A stretch of 64,000 bases of DNA from an uncultured Pseudomonadota bacterium (GTDB lineage: Bacteria > Myxococcota_A > UBA796 > CAJQPC01), in the NCBI GenBank assembly GCA_913060515.1, contig CAJXRZ010000013.1, forward strand, positions 1 to 64,000. The letters run 5' to 3'. A model generated the notes under the pieces. The model did no database searches. It was not told the DNA's origin and was given only the letters and a program-made list of their open reading frames with translations. A program made the translations under genes and the position numbers. This document shows, in pieces, positions 24,240-30,852 of the stretch; the first letter of the stretch is position 1; every line of letters begins with the position of its first letter.

Positions 24240-25550
24240 CTACTCCAGGGTCCAGTACACCCCGTCGACCATGAGCTGCAGCAGGTTCGGGTCGGCCATG
24301 CAGTACTCGGAGGGGTCCAGGCCGTCATTCTGGTAGTTGGCTGCGTGTGCAAAGCCCACGATGCGGCCGTCTCCGACCTCGTTGACGGCCACTGCGTCGC
24401 CAAACTCGGGCACGGTGGCCAGAGCGGTCGCCCCATTTGTCGCGACGCCGAGGTTCCCACCGCAGTAGCCGTTGGTGGTGAAGGTGTTGGGCACGTTCGC
24501 GACGACGGGGTGGGCACCTGTCACGGTGTAGACCAGGTCTACGCCTTCATGTCCGCTGTCGCGGCTGAGCGCCAAGATTGGCGCCAAGGTGGTCAGGCTC
24601 GACGCTTGGTAGGCGAGCCACTCGGTGTGCAGGTAGCCGCCGCCCGCGTTGACAAAGTCCACCAGCGCTTGCTGTCCGCTCTCCGGCATGGTGCCGGTGT
24701 AGGTGGTCCCGTTCAGGTGAATCACGGAGTCAAAGGCGGCCAAGCTGGGGTTGCTGCCGTCAAAGCTGTTCTCGTTCGTGTCTGAGAGGGTGACGGTCAA
24801 GCCGGCGTCTTCCAGTGCCTGGACCAGGCCCGGGGTGCCGGTGTCGGCCACATCCCAGATGATGAGCACCTCCTTGGAGGGTGGCAGGGTGACCTCGGCG
24901 CTCTGAGAGACTTCGGCCTCTCCATCGGAGATGGTGACTTGGCAGGCCCAGACGTCATCCCCTTCCGTTTGCGAGGCCAGGACGGTGTCGCCGGGGTACT
25001 GCCGGTCCGCACCCAGGGGGCTCACTTCCACACCGTTCTGCTGCCAGATGATGCTGCCAGTGAGGAAGTCTCCGTCCGCGTCGGTGGGCTCGACGGGTAC
25101 GTTGCACTTCAGGTCGTCTCGGGTGGTGGCGCCGGCTGGGCCGATGCGCACCTCTTCAAGCACGGGCAGGGTGTTGGCGATGATGAGCGGGCTGCTCTCC
25201 ATGCTCACGCTCTCGGTGCCGTCGTCCACAGTGACCGTGACCGACACGCTCTGGCCCTTGGAGCTCAGATCGGCTGGGAGAGTGTCGGAGTCGCTTCCGG
25301 CCGGCTGCCCGATGACGGTCCAGGCGTAGCTGTAGGTGAGGGTGTCTCCATCGGCGTCGCTTGCGGTGACCGTGGCCACGATGGCGTCTGCGGTCAGGGC
25401 CAGATCTGGGCTCAGGGAGACACTCTCGATGACCGGGGCGCTATTCACCGCGGCGCTGTCTTGGGTGTCGTCCGTGCTCGAGCCACCGCCCTTGCAGGCC
25501 GCGAGTGAGAGGGCGAGAAGGATGGACACTGCAATCTTCTGATGGCGCAT
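24240..25550 (-). CDS. Tandem paralogue B: Ig/PKD-like plus ThuA-like lipoprotein
   Basis: The 436-residue product is closely similar to paralogue A along its whole length: basic-start lipoprotein signal (MRHQKIAVS...LSLAAC), short linker, two Ig/PKD-like repeats and the ThuA-like domain (VLIIWDVADTGTPGL, VIHLNGTTYTG, ALVDFVNAGGGYLHTEW, GDGRIVGFAHAAN). The linker after the Cys is the most variable part. Two late cysteines (GYCGGN and SEYCMAD) are kept in all three copies and may pair. The ribosome site GGAGATTCCC precedes the ATG as in copy A. Confidence 0.8.
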   Translation of the reverse strand: MRHQKIAVSILLALSLAACKGGGSSTDDTQDSAAVNSAPVIESVSLSPDLALTADAIVATVTASDADGDTLTYSYAWTVIGQPAGSDSDTLPADLSSKGQSVSVTVTVDDGTESVSMESSPLIIANTLPVLEEVRIGPAGATTRDDLKCNVPVEPTDADGDFLTGSIIWQQNGVEVSPLGADRQYPGDTVLASQTEGDDVWACQVTISDGEAEVSQSAEVTLPPSKEVLIIWDVADTGTPGLVQALEDAGLTVTLSDTNENSFDGSNPSLAAFDSVIHLNGTTYTGTMPESGQQALVDFVNAGGGYLHTEWLAYQASSLTTLAPILALSRDSGHEGVDLVYTVTGAHPVVANVPNTFTTNGYCGGNLGVATNGATALATVPEFGDAVAVNEVGDGRIVGFAHAANYQNDGLDPSEYCMADPNLLQLMVDGVYWTLE

Positions 25551-25569
25551 GGGAATCTCCGATGACCAC

Positions 25570-25616
25570 AGCCTAGCCCCGCTCCCCTATTCTGTGACCC
25601 CTCAAGTATCCTACAG
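25570..25616 (-). promoter_or_regulatory. Promoter of paralogue B (conserved with A)
   Basis: GTCACA (25593-25598) and TAGGCT (25570-25575) are separated by 17 bp, and CTGTAGGA (25609-25616) lies 10 bp further upstream, exactly as upstream of paralogue A. Copy C has a TAGGGT box in the equivalent place but not the two upstream boxes. Confidence 0.7.
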
Positions 25617-25663
25617 TGGGTGAAAGATCTGGAAGAAACTGCCGTTTTCTTCTGTCAATTTGC

Positions 25664-26971
25664 CTATTCAGTGGTCCAGAGCACGGCGTCGATCATCATC
25701 TGCACCAGGTTGGGGTCTGCGAGGCAGTACTCAGAGGGGTCCATCTCTTCGTTCTGGTAGTTGGCTGCGTGGGCAAAGCCAACGACCCGGCCTGGGCCAA
25801 TCTCGCGCACGGCGACCGCATCGCCAAAGGTGGTCTCCGTTGCCAGCGTGGTGGCGCCCTTGACGGCCGTCCCAATGTTGCCGCCGCAGTAGCCCAGCGT
25901 GGTGAAGCTCTTGGGCACGTTGTCCACCACGGGATGGGGGGTGGTGACCGAGTAGTCTTGACCCACCCCTTCGCCTCCGGAGACGCGCGTCAACGCGTGG
26001 ATTTCGGCCAGGATGCTCAGAGACGAGTACTCGACCTCGTAGGCACTCCACTCGGTGTGGATGTAGCCCCCGCCCGCGTTCACAAAGTCCACCAGCGCTT
26101 GCTGGCCGTTTTTGCCCATCGCATCATCGTAGGTGGTGCCGCTCAAGTGCACCACGCCATCGAAGGAGCTCAGCTTTGGGTTGGTGCCGTCGTAGCTGTT
26201 CTCGTCGGTCTCTGAGAGGGTGACGGTCAGTCCGGCATCTTCCAAGGCCAGGACCAGGTCGGGGGTGCCCAGGCCCAGGTCGTCCCAGATGATGAGCACC
26301 TTCTTGGAGGGAGGCAGAGTGATCTGGGCGCTCTGAGCGACCTGGGCCTGTCCATCGGAGATGGTGACCTCGCAGGACCACACATCATCGCCTTCCGTCT
26401 GCGAGGCCAAGACGGTGTCGCCTGGGTAGTTTCGGTCTGCGCCAAGAGGGCTCACGGGCTTCCCGTTCTGCGTCCAGATGATGCTTCCGCTGAGGGTGTC
26501 ACCGTCTGCGTCCGTTGGGTCAGTGGGCACGTTGCAGAGCAAGTCCTCGCGTGTGGTGGCACCAGCTGGACCGATGCGTACGCTCTCGAGCACCGGCAGG
26601 GTGTTGGCGATGACGAGAGGACTGCTCTCCATGCTCACGGTCTCGGTGCCGTCGTCTACGGTCACCATGACCACAACGCGCTGGCCCTTGGCGCTCAACT
26701 CTGCCGCCAGAGTGTCCGAGTCAATTCCCGCAGCCGCCCCGTCGACGGTCCACTCGTAGGTGGTCGTCAGGGTGTCCCCGTCGGGATCGCTTGCTTGCAC
26801 CGTTGCTAGGACCGCGTCGGCGGTCAGGGCCAGCTCAGGGCTCAGGGAGACGCTGTCGATAAGCGGGGCCGTGTTCTGGCCTGCACTGCCGCTGTCGTCG
26901 CCGCCGTTGCCCCGGTCTCTGTAAGCCTCACCCTTGCAAGCGAAGAGGGACAGGGCGAGCAAGATGGACAT
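25664..26971 (-). CDS. Tandem paralogue C: Ig/PKD-like plus ThuA-like lipoprotein
   Basis: The 435-residue protein is the most divergent of the three paralogues but keeps the same order: lipoprotein signal, Asp/Gly-rich linker, two Ig/PKD-like repeats and ThuA-like domain (VLIIWDDLGLGTPDL, VVHLSGTTYDD, ALVDFVNAGGGYIHTEW, VVGFAHAAN). Its signal starts MSILLALSLFAC, with Cys12: compared with A and B, the charged MRHQK segment has been lost while the hydrophobic core and lipobox remain. GGAG precedes the ATG. A TAGGGT box lies about 24 bp upstream. Confidence 0.8.
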   Translation of the reverse strand: MSILLALSLFACKGEAYRDRGNGGDDSGSAGQNTAPLIDSVSLSPELALTADAVLATVQASDPDGDTLTTTYEWTVDGAAAGIDSDTLAAELSAKGQRVVVMVTVDDGTETVSMESSPLVIANTLPVLESVRIGPAGATTREDLLCNVPTDPTDADGDTLSGSIIWTQNGKPVSPLGADRNYPGDTVLASQTEGDDVWSCEVTISDGQAQVAQSAQITLPPSKKVLIIWDDLGLGTPDLVLALEDAGLTVTLSETDENSYDGTNPKLSSFDGVVHLSGTTYDDAMGKNGQQALVDFVNAGGGYIHTEWSAYEVEYSSLSILAEIHALTRVSGGEGVGQDYSVTTPHPVVDNVPKSFTTLGYCGGNIGTAVKGATTLATETTFGDAVAVREIGPGRVVGFAHAANYQNEEMDPSEYCLADPNLVQMMIDAVLWTTE

Positions 26972-27011
26972 GGGTGTCTCCGGTTGATGGGTGCACCCTA
27001 GCCCGTCTCCC

Positions 27012-27039
27012 TTTGAGCCGGCTCTTTCGTCGGCTCAAA
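27012..27039. terminator. Strong hairpin after the surface-protein gene
   Basis: TTTGAGCCG (27012-27020) and CGGCTCAAA (27031-27039) form a perfect 9-bp stem with a 10-base loop. It starts 5 bp beyond the stop codon of the minus-strand gene at 27045. There is no T tract on either side, so it may be a terminator of a weaker or factor-assisted kind. Confidence 0.6.
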
Positions 27040-27044
27040 AGGTG

Positions 27045-28145
27045 TCAGTCGCGGCGGCGAAGGAGCAGCAGTCCAAATCCGGCCATCAACAGACCACCCA
27101 GGCCACTCGAGGAAGAAGAGCTCGTGCTGCAACCGGCTCCGCCGCCGCCTCCGCCAGCGTAACGGCCGCTCCCGGCTCCTTCTTCAGCTCCGCCGCCGGT
27201 CAGGCTTGCAGCGCCGATGTAGAAGTCGCGCTTCATCGAGGCCGGGCTCTCCAGCTCGCCGTCTTCTGCCCAGGCCACGACCGAGTAGCGGCCGTCTTCC
27301 AGCGCGATGGGGGCCCACTCCGTGCTGCCCTCTCCCTCGGAGAGTCCTGCGACGCTGTCGACCACCTCACCGGCGCCGTCCATGAGCTCCATCCGGTAGG
27401 TGAGCTCGTCGCCCTCGGGGTCCTCGGCGTTGCGCACCTCGATGACCAGCGGGCTCGGCGCGGAGCGGTCTTGGGCTGGGCTGAGGACACGGGGCGCCTC
27501 GGGGGCGTTGTTCTGAGCGCTTGCGAAGAGGCGCACTTCGGTCCACTCCGAGCGCCGCAGGCCGTCGGTGGCCTGTGCACGCAGGATGTAGGGGGTGTCC
27601 TCTTCCAGGGACAGCGACCAGGTGCTGACGCCGGCGCCGTTGGTGCTCAGCTCGGTGGACTCCAAGAGGCGACCTTGGCGGTCGCGCAGCTCCAAGATCT
27701 GGAACTCTCCGCGCTCCTCTGCGTCCACGCCGTTCTGGATCTCGACGGTGGGAGAGGTGCCCACCCAGGTATCTCCCAAGAACTGGGGCATGCTGGGGGC
27801 GTCGTTGGTCACTGTGACGAAGAAGCAGGCGGTCTCGGAGACGCTGGTCTCGGCCCCGTCGCTGACCTCTGCGTACCAGCAGGTCCAGGTGTCTTCGAGG
27901 ATGGGCTCGACGATCTGTACGCTGACCCAAGCTCCGCCGTCCATGCCAGGCAGGCTGTAGAGCGGGGTGCCGTCCAAGGCCTCCAAGAACACCGTGGTGG
28001 TCAGAGCGTCGCCGTCCGCGTCGCTGGGTTGGTCCAGGCGCAGCTCCGGGGTGTGGTCGGCCACGACGGTGCCGTCCAGGGGCGCCGAGAGGGTGGGGAC
28101 GTCGGGGGCAGCAGCGTTTGCGGACAAGGCCATCAGCAGAATCAT
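27045..28145 (-). CDS. Exported repeat protein with MYXO-CTERM-like tail
   Basis: The 366-residue protein begins with a very short signal (MILLMALSANAAA), followed by three beta-sandwich repeats of fibronectin/Ig type, each with an Asp-rich DADGD-like or EDPEGDELTY turn. The C-terminus is a Gly-rich linker, then GAGCSTSS, a hydrophobic helix and RRRD. This tripartite tail with an invariant-type Cys matches MYXO-CTERM/GlyGly-CTERM sorting signals, which are processed by rhombosortase-like enzymes and place proteins on the surface. It lies directly upstream of the three paralogues on the same strand but ends in its own hairpin. GAGGAG precedes the ATG. Confidence 0.8.
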   Translation of the reverse strand: MILLMALSANAAAPDVPTLSAPLDGTVVADHTPELRLDQPSDADGDALTTTVFLEALDGTPLYSLPGMDGGAWVSVQIVEPILEDTWTCWYAEVSDGAETSVSETACFFVTVTNDAPSMPQFLGDTWVGTSPTVEIQNGVDAEERGEFQILELRDRQGRLLESTELSTNGAGVSTWSLSLEEDTPYILRAQATDGLRRSEWTEVRLFASAQNNAPEAPRVLSPAQDRSAPSPLVIEVRNAEDPEGDELTYRMELMDGAGEVVDSVAGLSEGEGSTEWAPIALEDGRYSVVAWAEDGELESPASMKRDFYIGAASLTGGGAEEGAGSGRYAGGGGGGAGCSTSSSSSSGLGGLLMAGFGLLLLRRRD

Positions 28146-28228
28146 GGGAAGTTCTCCTCTTTTGACAGCCTAGTTCGCCAGCTTCGGGGCCGCGCTGACA
28201 TCTGCCTGACAAAACACTGACTGGAGGC

Positions 28229-28777
28229 TCACGCCATTGGAGCCAGGACCACCACGCCTGTGCACAGCGCTAGAACGGAGGACGGGTTCCCGTAGCTGTG
28301 GGGTAAGTCGCCTTGAAAGGCACAAACATCGCCAGCTTTGACCAGGAACTTCTGCCCGCCAACTCGAAGATCTACCTCGCCTTGTGCGCAGTAGAGGTAC
28401 TCCCGGGTTCCCGGAAGGTGGGGCACCCCACGGATGCGTGCGCCCGAGGGAATCTCCATGCGGGTGATCTCCGTTCCGGGCAGAGGATCCGGCAGCAGGG
28501 ACTGAATGGTCGCTTGGCCGCGGTGCTCCTTGGGCAGGGAGCCTGCTGGGTAGAGCACCCCCAGCCCTCTGGGGGCAGAGAGCAACTCATCCAGGCCCAC
28601 TTGGAGCGCCGCGGAGAGGGCTCCAAGCACGCTGAGAGTGGGGTTTCCGCTGCCGGTCTCCAAGTTGGCCAGCGTAGAGCGCGGCAGCCCGGAGCGCTTG
28701 GAGAGCTGCTGTTGGGTCAAGCCGGTGCGCTGGCGGAGGGTTTTCAGGTTGGCGGCCAGGTTCTGTGGGAGTGACAT
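28229..28777 (-). CDS. XRE-family regulator with cupin sensor domain
   Basis: The 182-residue protein has an N-terminal helix-turn-helix (LKTLRQRTGLTQQQLSKRSGLP near 10-31, with TLANLETG) and a C-terminal cupin domain (about 100-180; TREYLYCAQGEVDLRVGG, AGDVCAFQGDLPHSY). This architecture is a known regulator type that senses a small molecule through the cupin. The start is ATG 28777: a TATCCT box lies six bases upstream and there is no ribosome site. It is divergent from the VOC-protein gene, which it may control through the inverted repeat between them. Confidence 0.87.
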   Translation of the reverse strand: MSLPQNLAANLKTLRQRTGLTQQQLSKRSGLPRSTLANLETGSGNPTLSVLGALSAALQVGLDELLSAPRGLGVLYPAGSLPKEHRGQATIQSLLPDPLPGTEITRMEIPSGARIRGVPHLPGTREYLYCAQGEVDLRVGGQKFLVKAGDVCAFQGDLPHSYGNPSSVLALCTGVVVLAPMA

Positions 28778-28783
28778 GGCCAG

Positions 28784-28789
28784 AGGATA
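28784..28789 (-). promoter_or_regulatory. Putative leaderless -10 box TATCCT for XRE-cupin gene
   Basis: Minus-strand TATCCT is followed by six bases and the ATG at 28777. The hexamer and spacing are identical to those ahead of the M48 protease gene at 3483. Confidence 0.5.
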
Positions 28790-28808
28790 GCACTCTGTCC
28801 AGTTTAAG

Positions 28809-28860
28809 GACACCTCTGACGACATGGTGTCAACAACGAGGCATTTAGGGTGTGAACACC
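28809..28860. promoter_or_regulatory. Divergent control region with inverted repeat GACACC-N11-GGTGTC
   Basis: GACACC (28809-28814) and GGTGTC (28826-28831) are perfect inverted half-sites; a third half-site ACACC lies at 28856-28860. Between them is TAGGGT (28846-28851), a likely -10 box of the VOC gene. The layout suits an operator for the adjacent XRE-cupin regulator. This is inferred from position and symmetry. Confidence 0.45.
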
Positions 28861-28875
28861 AGAGAGGAGCCTCCC

Positions 28876-29274
28876 ATGATTTCCAGCCTCGACCACCTGA
28901 ACCTCAGCATCCCCAACTTCCACGCGACCGTGCTCTGGTACAAGCAGGTCCTGGGCTTTGAGGAGGTAGAAGGGGGGATTCAAGACGGCCAGCCCTGGAC
29001 CATTCTTCGGGCAGGTGACGCTCTGCTCTGCCTCTACGAGGCCCAAGAGTCGCGCGAGAAGGGGGCCATGAACCACATCGGTCTGCGCATCACGGACCGG
29101 GCCGCGCTGGAAGCCTCCTTGGCCGAGCATCAGGTGTCGGTCGACTATGGCGGCGCCTATGAGCACCCCCACAGCACGGCCTTCTACGTGAGTGACCCGG
29201 CTGGAAACACCCTTGAATTGGCCGTCTGGGACCACGACCAGATTCAGTTTCCGGGCTCAGGGGTCAAGGCCTAA
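28876..29274 (+). CDS. VOC-family (glyoxalase/dioxygenase-like) protein
   Basis: The 132-residue protein has one vicinal-oxygen-chelate domain made of two beta-alpha-beta-beta-beta modules. Metal-ligand candidates are His in SLDHLNLS (about residue 6), His in MNHIGLR, and Glu in NTLELAVWD near the end. Family members include glyoxalase I, fosfomycin-resistance proteins and extradiol dioxygenases; none can be chosen here. ATG 28876 follows GAGGAG, so the upstream GTG at 28852 is unlikely. The stop overlaps the convergent HMG-CoA synthase gene by four bases. Confidence 0.85.
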   Translation: MISSLDHLNLSIPNFHATVLWYKQVLGFEEVEGGIQDGQPWTILRAGDALLCLYEAQESREKGAMNHIGLRITDRAALEASLAEHQVSVDYGGAYEHPHSTAFYVSDPAGNTLELAVWDHDQIQFPGSGVKA

Positions 29275-30791
29275 GGCGCCCATCCATAGAATCTCTGGCC
29301 TTCATCCGCTCCGCTTCCCACCCGCTCCAGGACGAACTCCTGGCGGGGGGAGCGGATGCTGGAGAGCTGAGCGCGCCGGTGCAGTGCCTCGTACTGCACG
29401 CCGTCCAGGGCCTGGCGCTTCTCCAGGCCCTCAAAGAGCTTGAAGCGGGCCACGATGTCGCGCCAGCCGGCCTCAACGGTGCCCTCAAAGACCTTGGACT
29501 TGGCGCCCGAGCCGTAGGCGCACAAGCCGATGCGTTCCCCGACCATCTCGTTGCCCTCGTGGAAGTCGCACTCCAGGGTGCTCATCAAGGCCAGGAAGAG
29601 AGAGCCGGTGTACTGGTTGCCGACCAGGCTGCTGGCCCGCTGACCTCGCTCGATGCGCTGATTCACGAACTGCCGGTAGGCGCTCGTCTTGCTCAGGCGG
29701 CGGCGGTAGTCCTCGCTTGCCCGCTCGTACTCCTGGACCTGCTCGAAGGCCTCTGGCTGGGGAGCCGGGCCGAGCTCGGCGTTCAGGGCGGCGTACTCGG
29801 GCAGATCCTGGCGGTCGTGGTGGTAGAGGTCCGGAAACATGCGCTTGCCTTGGAAGGCGTAGGGCAGGTGCAGGACGATGCGGGCCCACTGCTCGGTGAG
29901 CACGGGATCCCGCTCGGGATCGAAGCGACCGCTTGCGATGGCCTGCTCCCGGAAGTGACCAAAGGCCAGCTTGACGGCCTCGCGGTAGCAGCGGTTGGAC
30001 AGGGGGCCGTCGAAGAGGGGGGTGTCCTTGTGCAGGGAGAGCACGTCGTCTTGCACCAGCGGGTGCTCCTGGGCCTTCAGGCGCGCCAGGAGTCGGTCCA
30101 AGAGCTCTGGAGGAAGCTGCGCGCCCTCGGCCTCGGCCGCTTGAAGGACATCTTGGAGCAGGGTGCGGGTGGAGAGCTCTCGCCGGGGCTTGAAGAAGTC
30201 GTGCACTGGCCGGGTAGAGACGCCCACACTTGGGGAGATGCTCAACAGTCGAGGGCTGTGTGTGACCAGCATGGCGCCACCACCGGCCCCTTGGGTGTAC
30301 TCGCCGGGGCTTCCGCGCTCGTACTTGGCGTTGTCGGCAAAGGCGACCACGCCGATGCGCTCCGGGTCTTGCGCTACCCAGTCCAGGGTGTTGTGCAGGG
30401 CGTCTACCGCGCCGATGCAGGCGAAGGTCAGGTCCACCACATCGCAGCGTGAGAAGCAGTCCGCGCCGTGGGTGGGGGCATAGCGCATCGTGAGCATCTG
30501 GAGGATGTAGGTGGCCGTGGGCTTTGCGCCGTCCAGGGCGCTCTCGGTGCCCAAGTACAGGCGCCCGATGGCTCGGGGGTCCAGGCGGTTGCGGTCGATG
30601 AGCTCGGCCACCGCCATGGCCGCCATGGTGGCCGGGTCTTGGTGCACGTCGGGCACCGACATGCCGAGCAGCCCCAAGCCTTTGGAGAGCTTTCCAAAGT
30701 CTTGGTTTCGGAGCTCGGCGAAGGTCTCCATGGGCAGGTACAGAGCAGGAATGTGGACGGCGATGTCGTCCAAGCCAACGCGTGGGGGCAT
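29271..30791 (-). CDS. Hydroxymethylglutaryl-CoA synthase family protein
   Basis: This 506-residue thiolase-fold protein resembles bacterial HMG-CoA synthases, which condense acetyl-CoA and acetoacetyl-CoA in the mevalonate or branched-chain pathways. The N-terminus (VGLDDIAVHIPALYLP), early Glu region, nucleophile Cys near residue 125 in LTFACIGAVDAL, NAKYERGSPGEYTQGAGGGAML and GNQYTGSLFLALMS are family features. It is longer than the usual 390-460 residues, through an insertion around 200-330. ATG 30791 follows GGGAGAAG, with TAAGCT upstream at 30817-30822. No other mevalonate gene is in view. Confidence 0.87.
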   Translation of the reverse strand: MPPRVGLDDIAVHIPALYLPMETFAELRNQDFGKLSKGLGLLGMSVPDVHQDPATMAAMAVAELIDRNRLDPRAIGRLYLGTESALDGAKPTATYILQMLTMRYAPTHGADCFSRCDVVDLTFACIGAVDALHNTLDWVAQDPERIGVVAFADNAKYERGSPGEYTQGAGGGAMLVTHSPRLLSISPSVGVSTRPVHDFFKPRRELSTRTLLQDVLQAAEAEGAQLPPELLDRLLARLKAQEHPLVQDDVLSLHKDTPLFDGPLSNRCYREAVKLAFGHFREQAIASGRFDPERDPVLTEQWARIVLHLPYAFQGKRMFPDLYHHDRQDLPEYAALNAELGPAPQPEAFEQVQEYERASEDYRRRLSKTSAYRQFVNQRIERGQRASSLVGNQYTGSLFLALMSTLECDFHEGNEMVGERIGLCAYGSGAKSKVFEGTVEAGWRDIVARFKLFEGLEKRQALDGVQYEALHRRAQLSSIRSPRQEFVLERVGSGADEGQRFYGWAP

Positions 30792-30852
30792 GTCTTCTCC
30801 CTTGTTACGGAAGCGTAGCTTAGCAGTGAGCTGGAGTTGCGCCCATCCGGGG

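Larger units (their letters stand above)
22822..26971 (-). repeat. Tandem gene triplication (paralogues A, B, C)
   Basis: Three consecutive same-strand genes encode full-length homologues of 435-443 residues. A and B are the closest pair, sharing the upstream promoter block as well, so the duplicated unit was gene plus promoter. Divergence spread over each copy indicates an old event. Confidence 0.9.

Noticed and set aside
27012-27039. Hairpin as an operator for paralogue C
   Set aside because: Its position 5 bp after the stop codon of the upstream gene fits a terminator better than a regulatory site.
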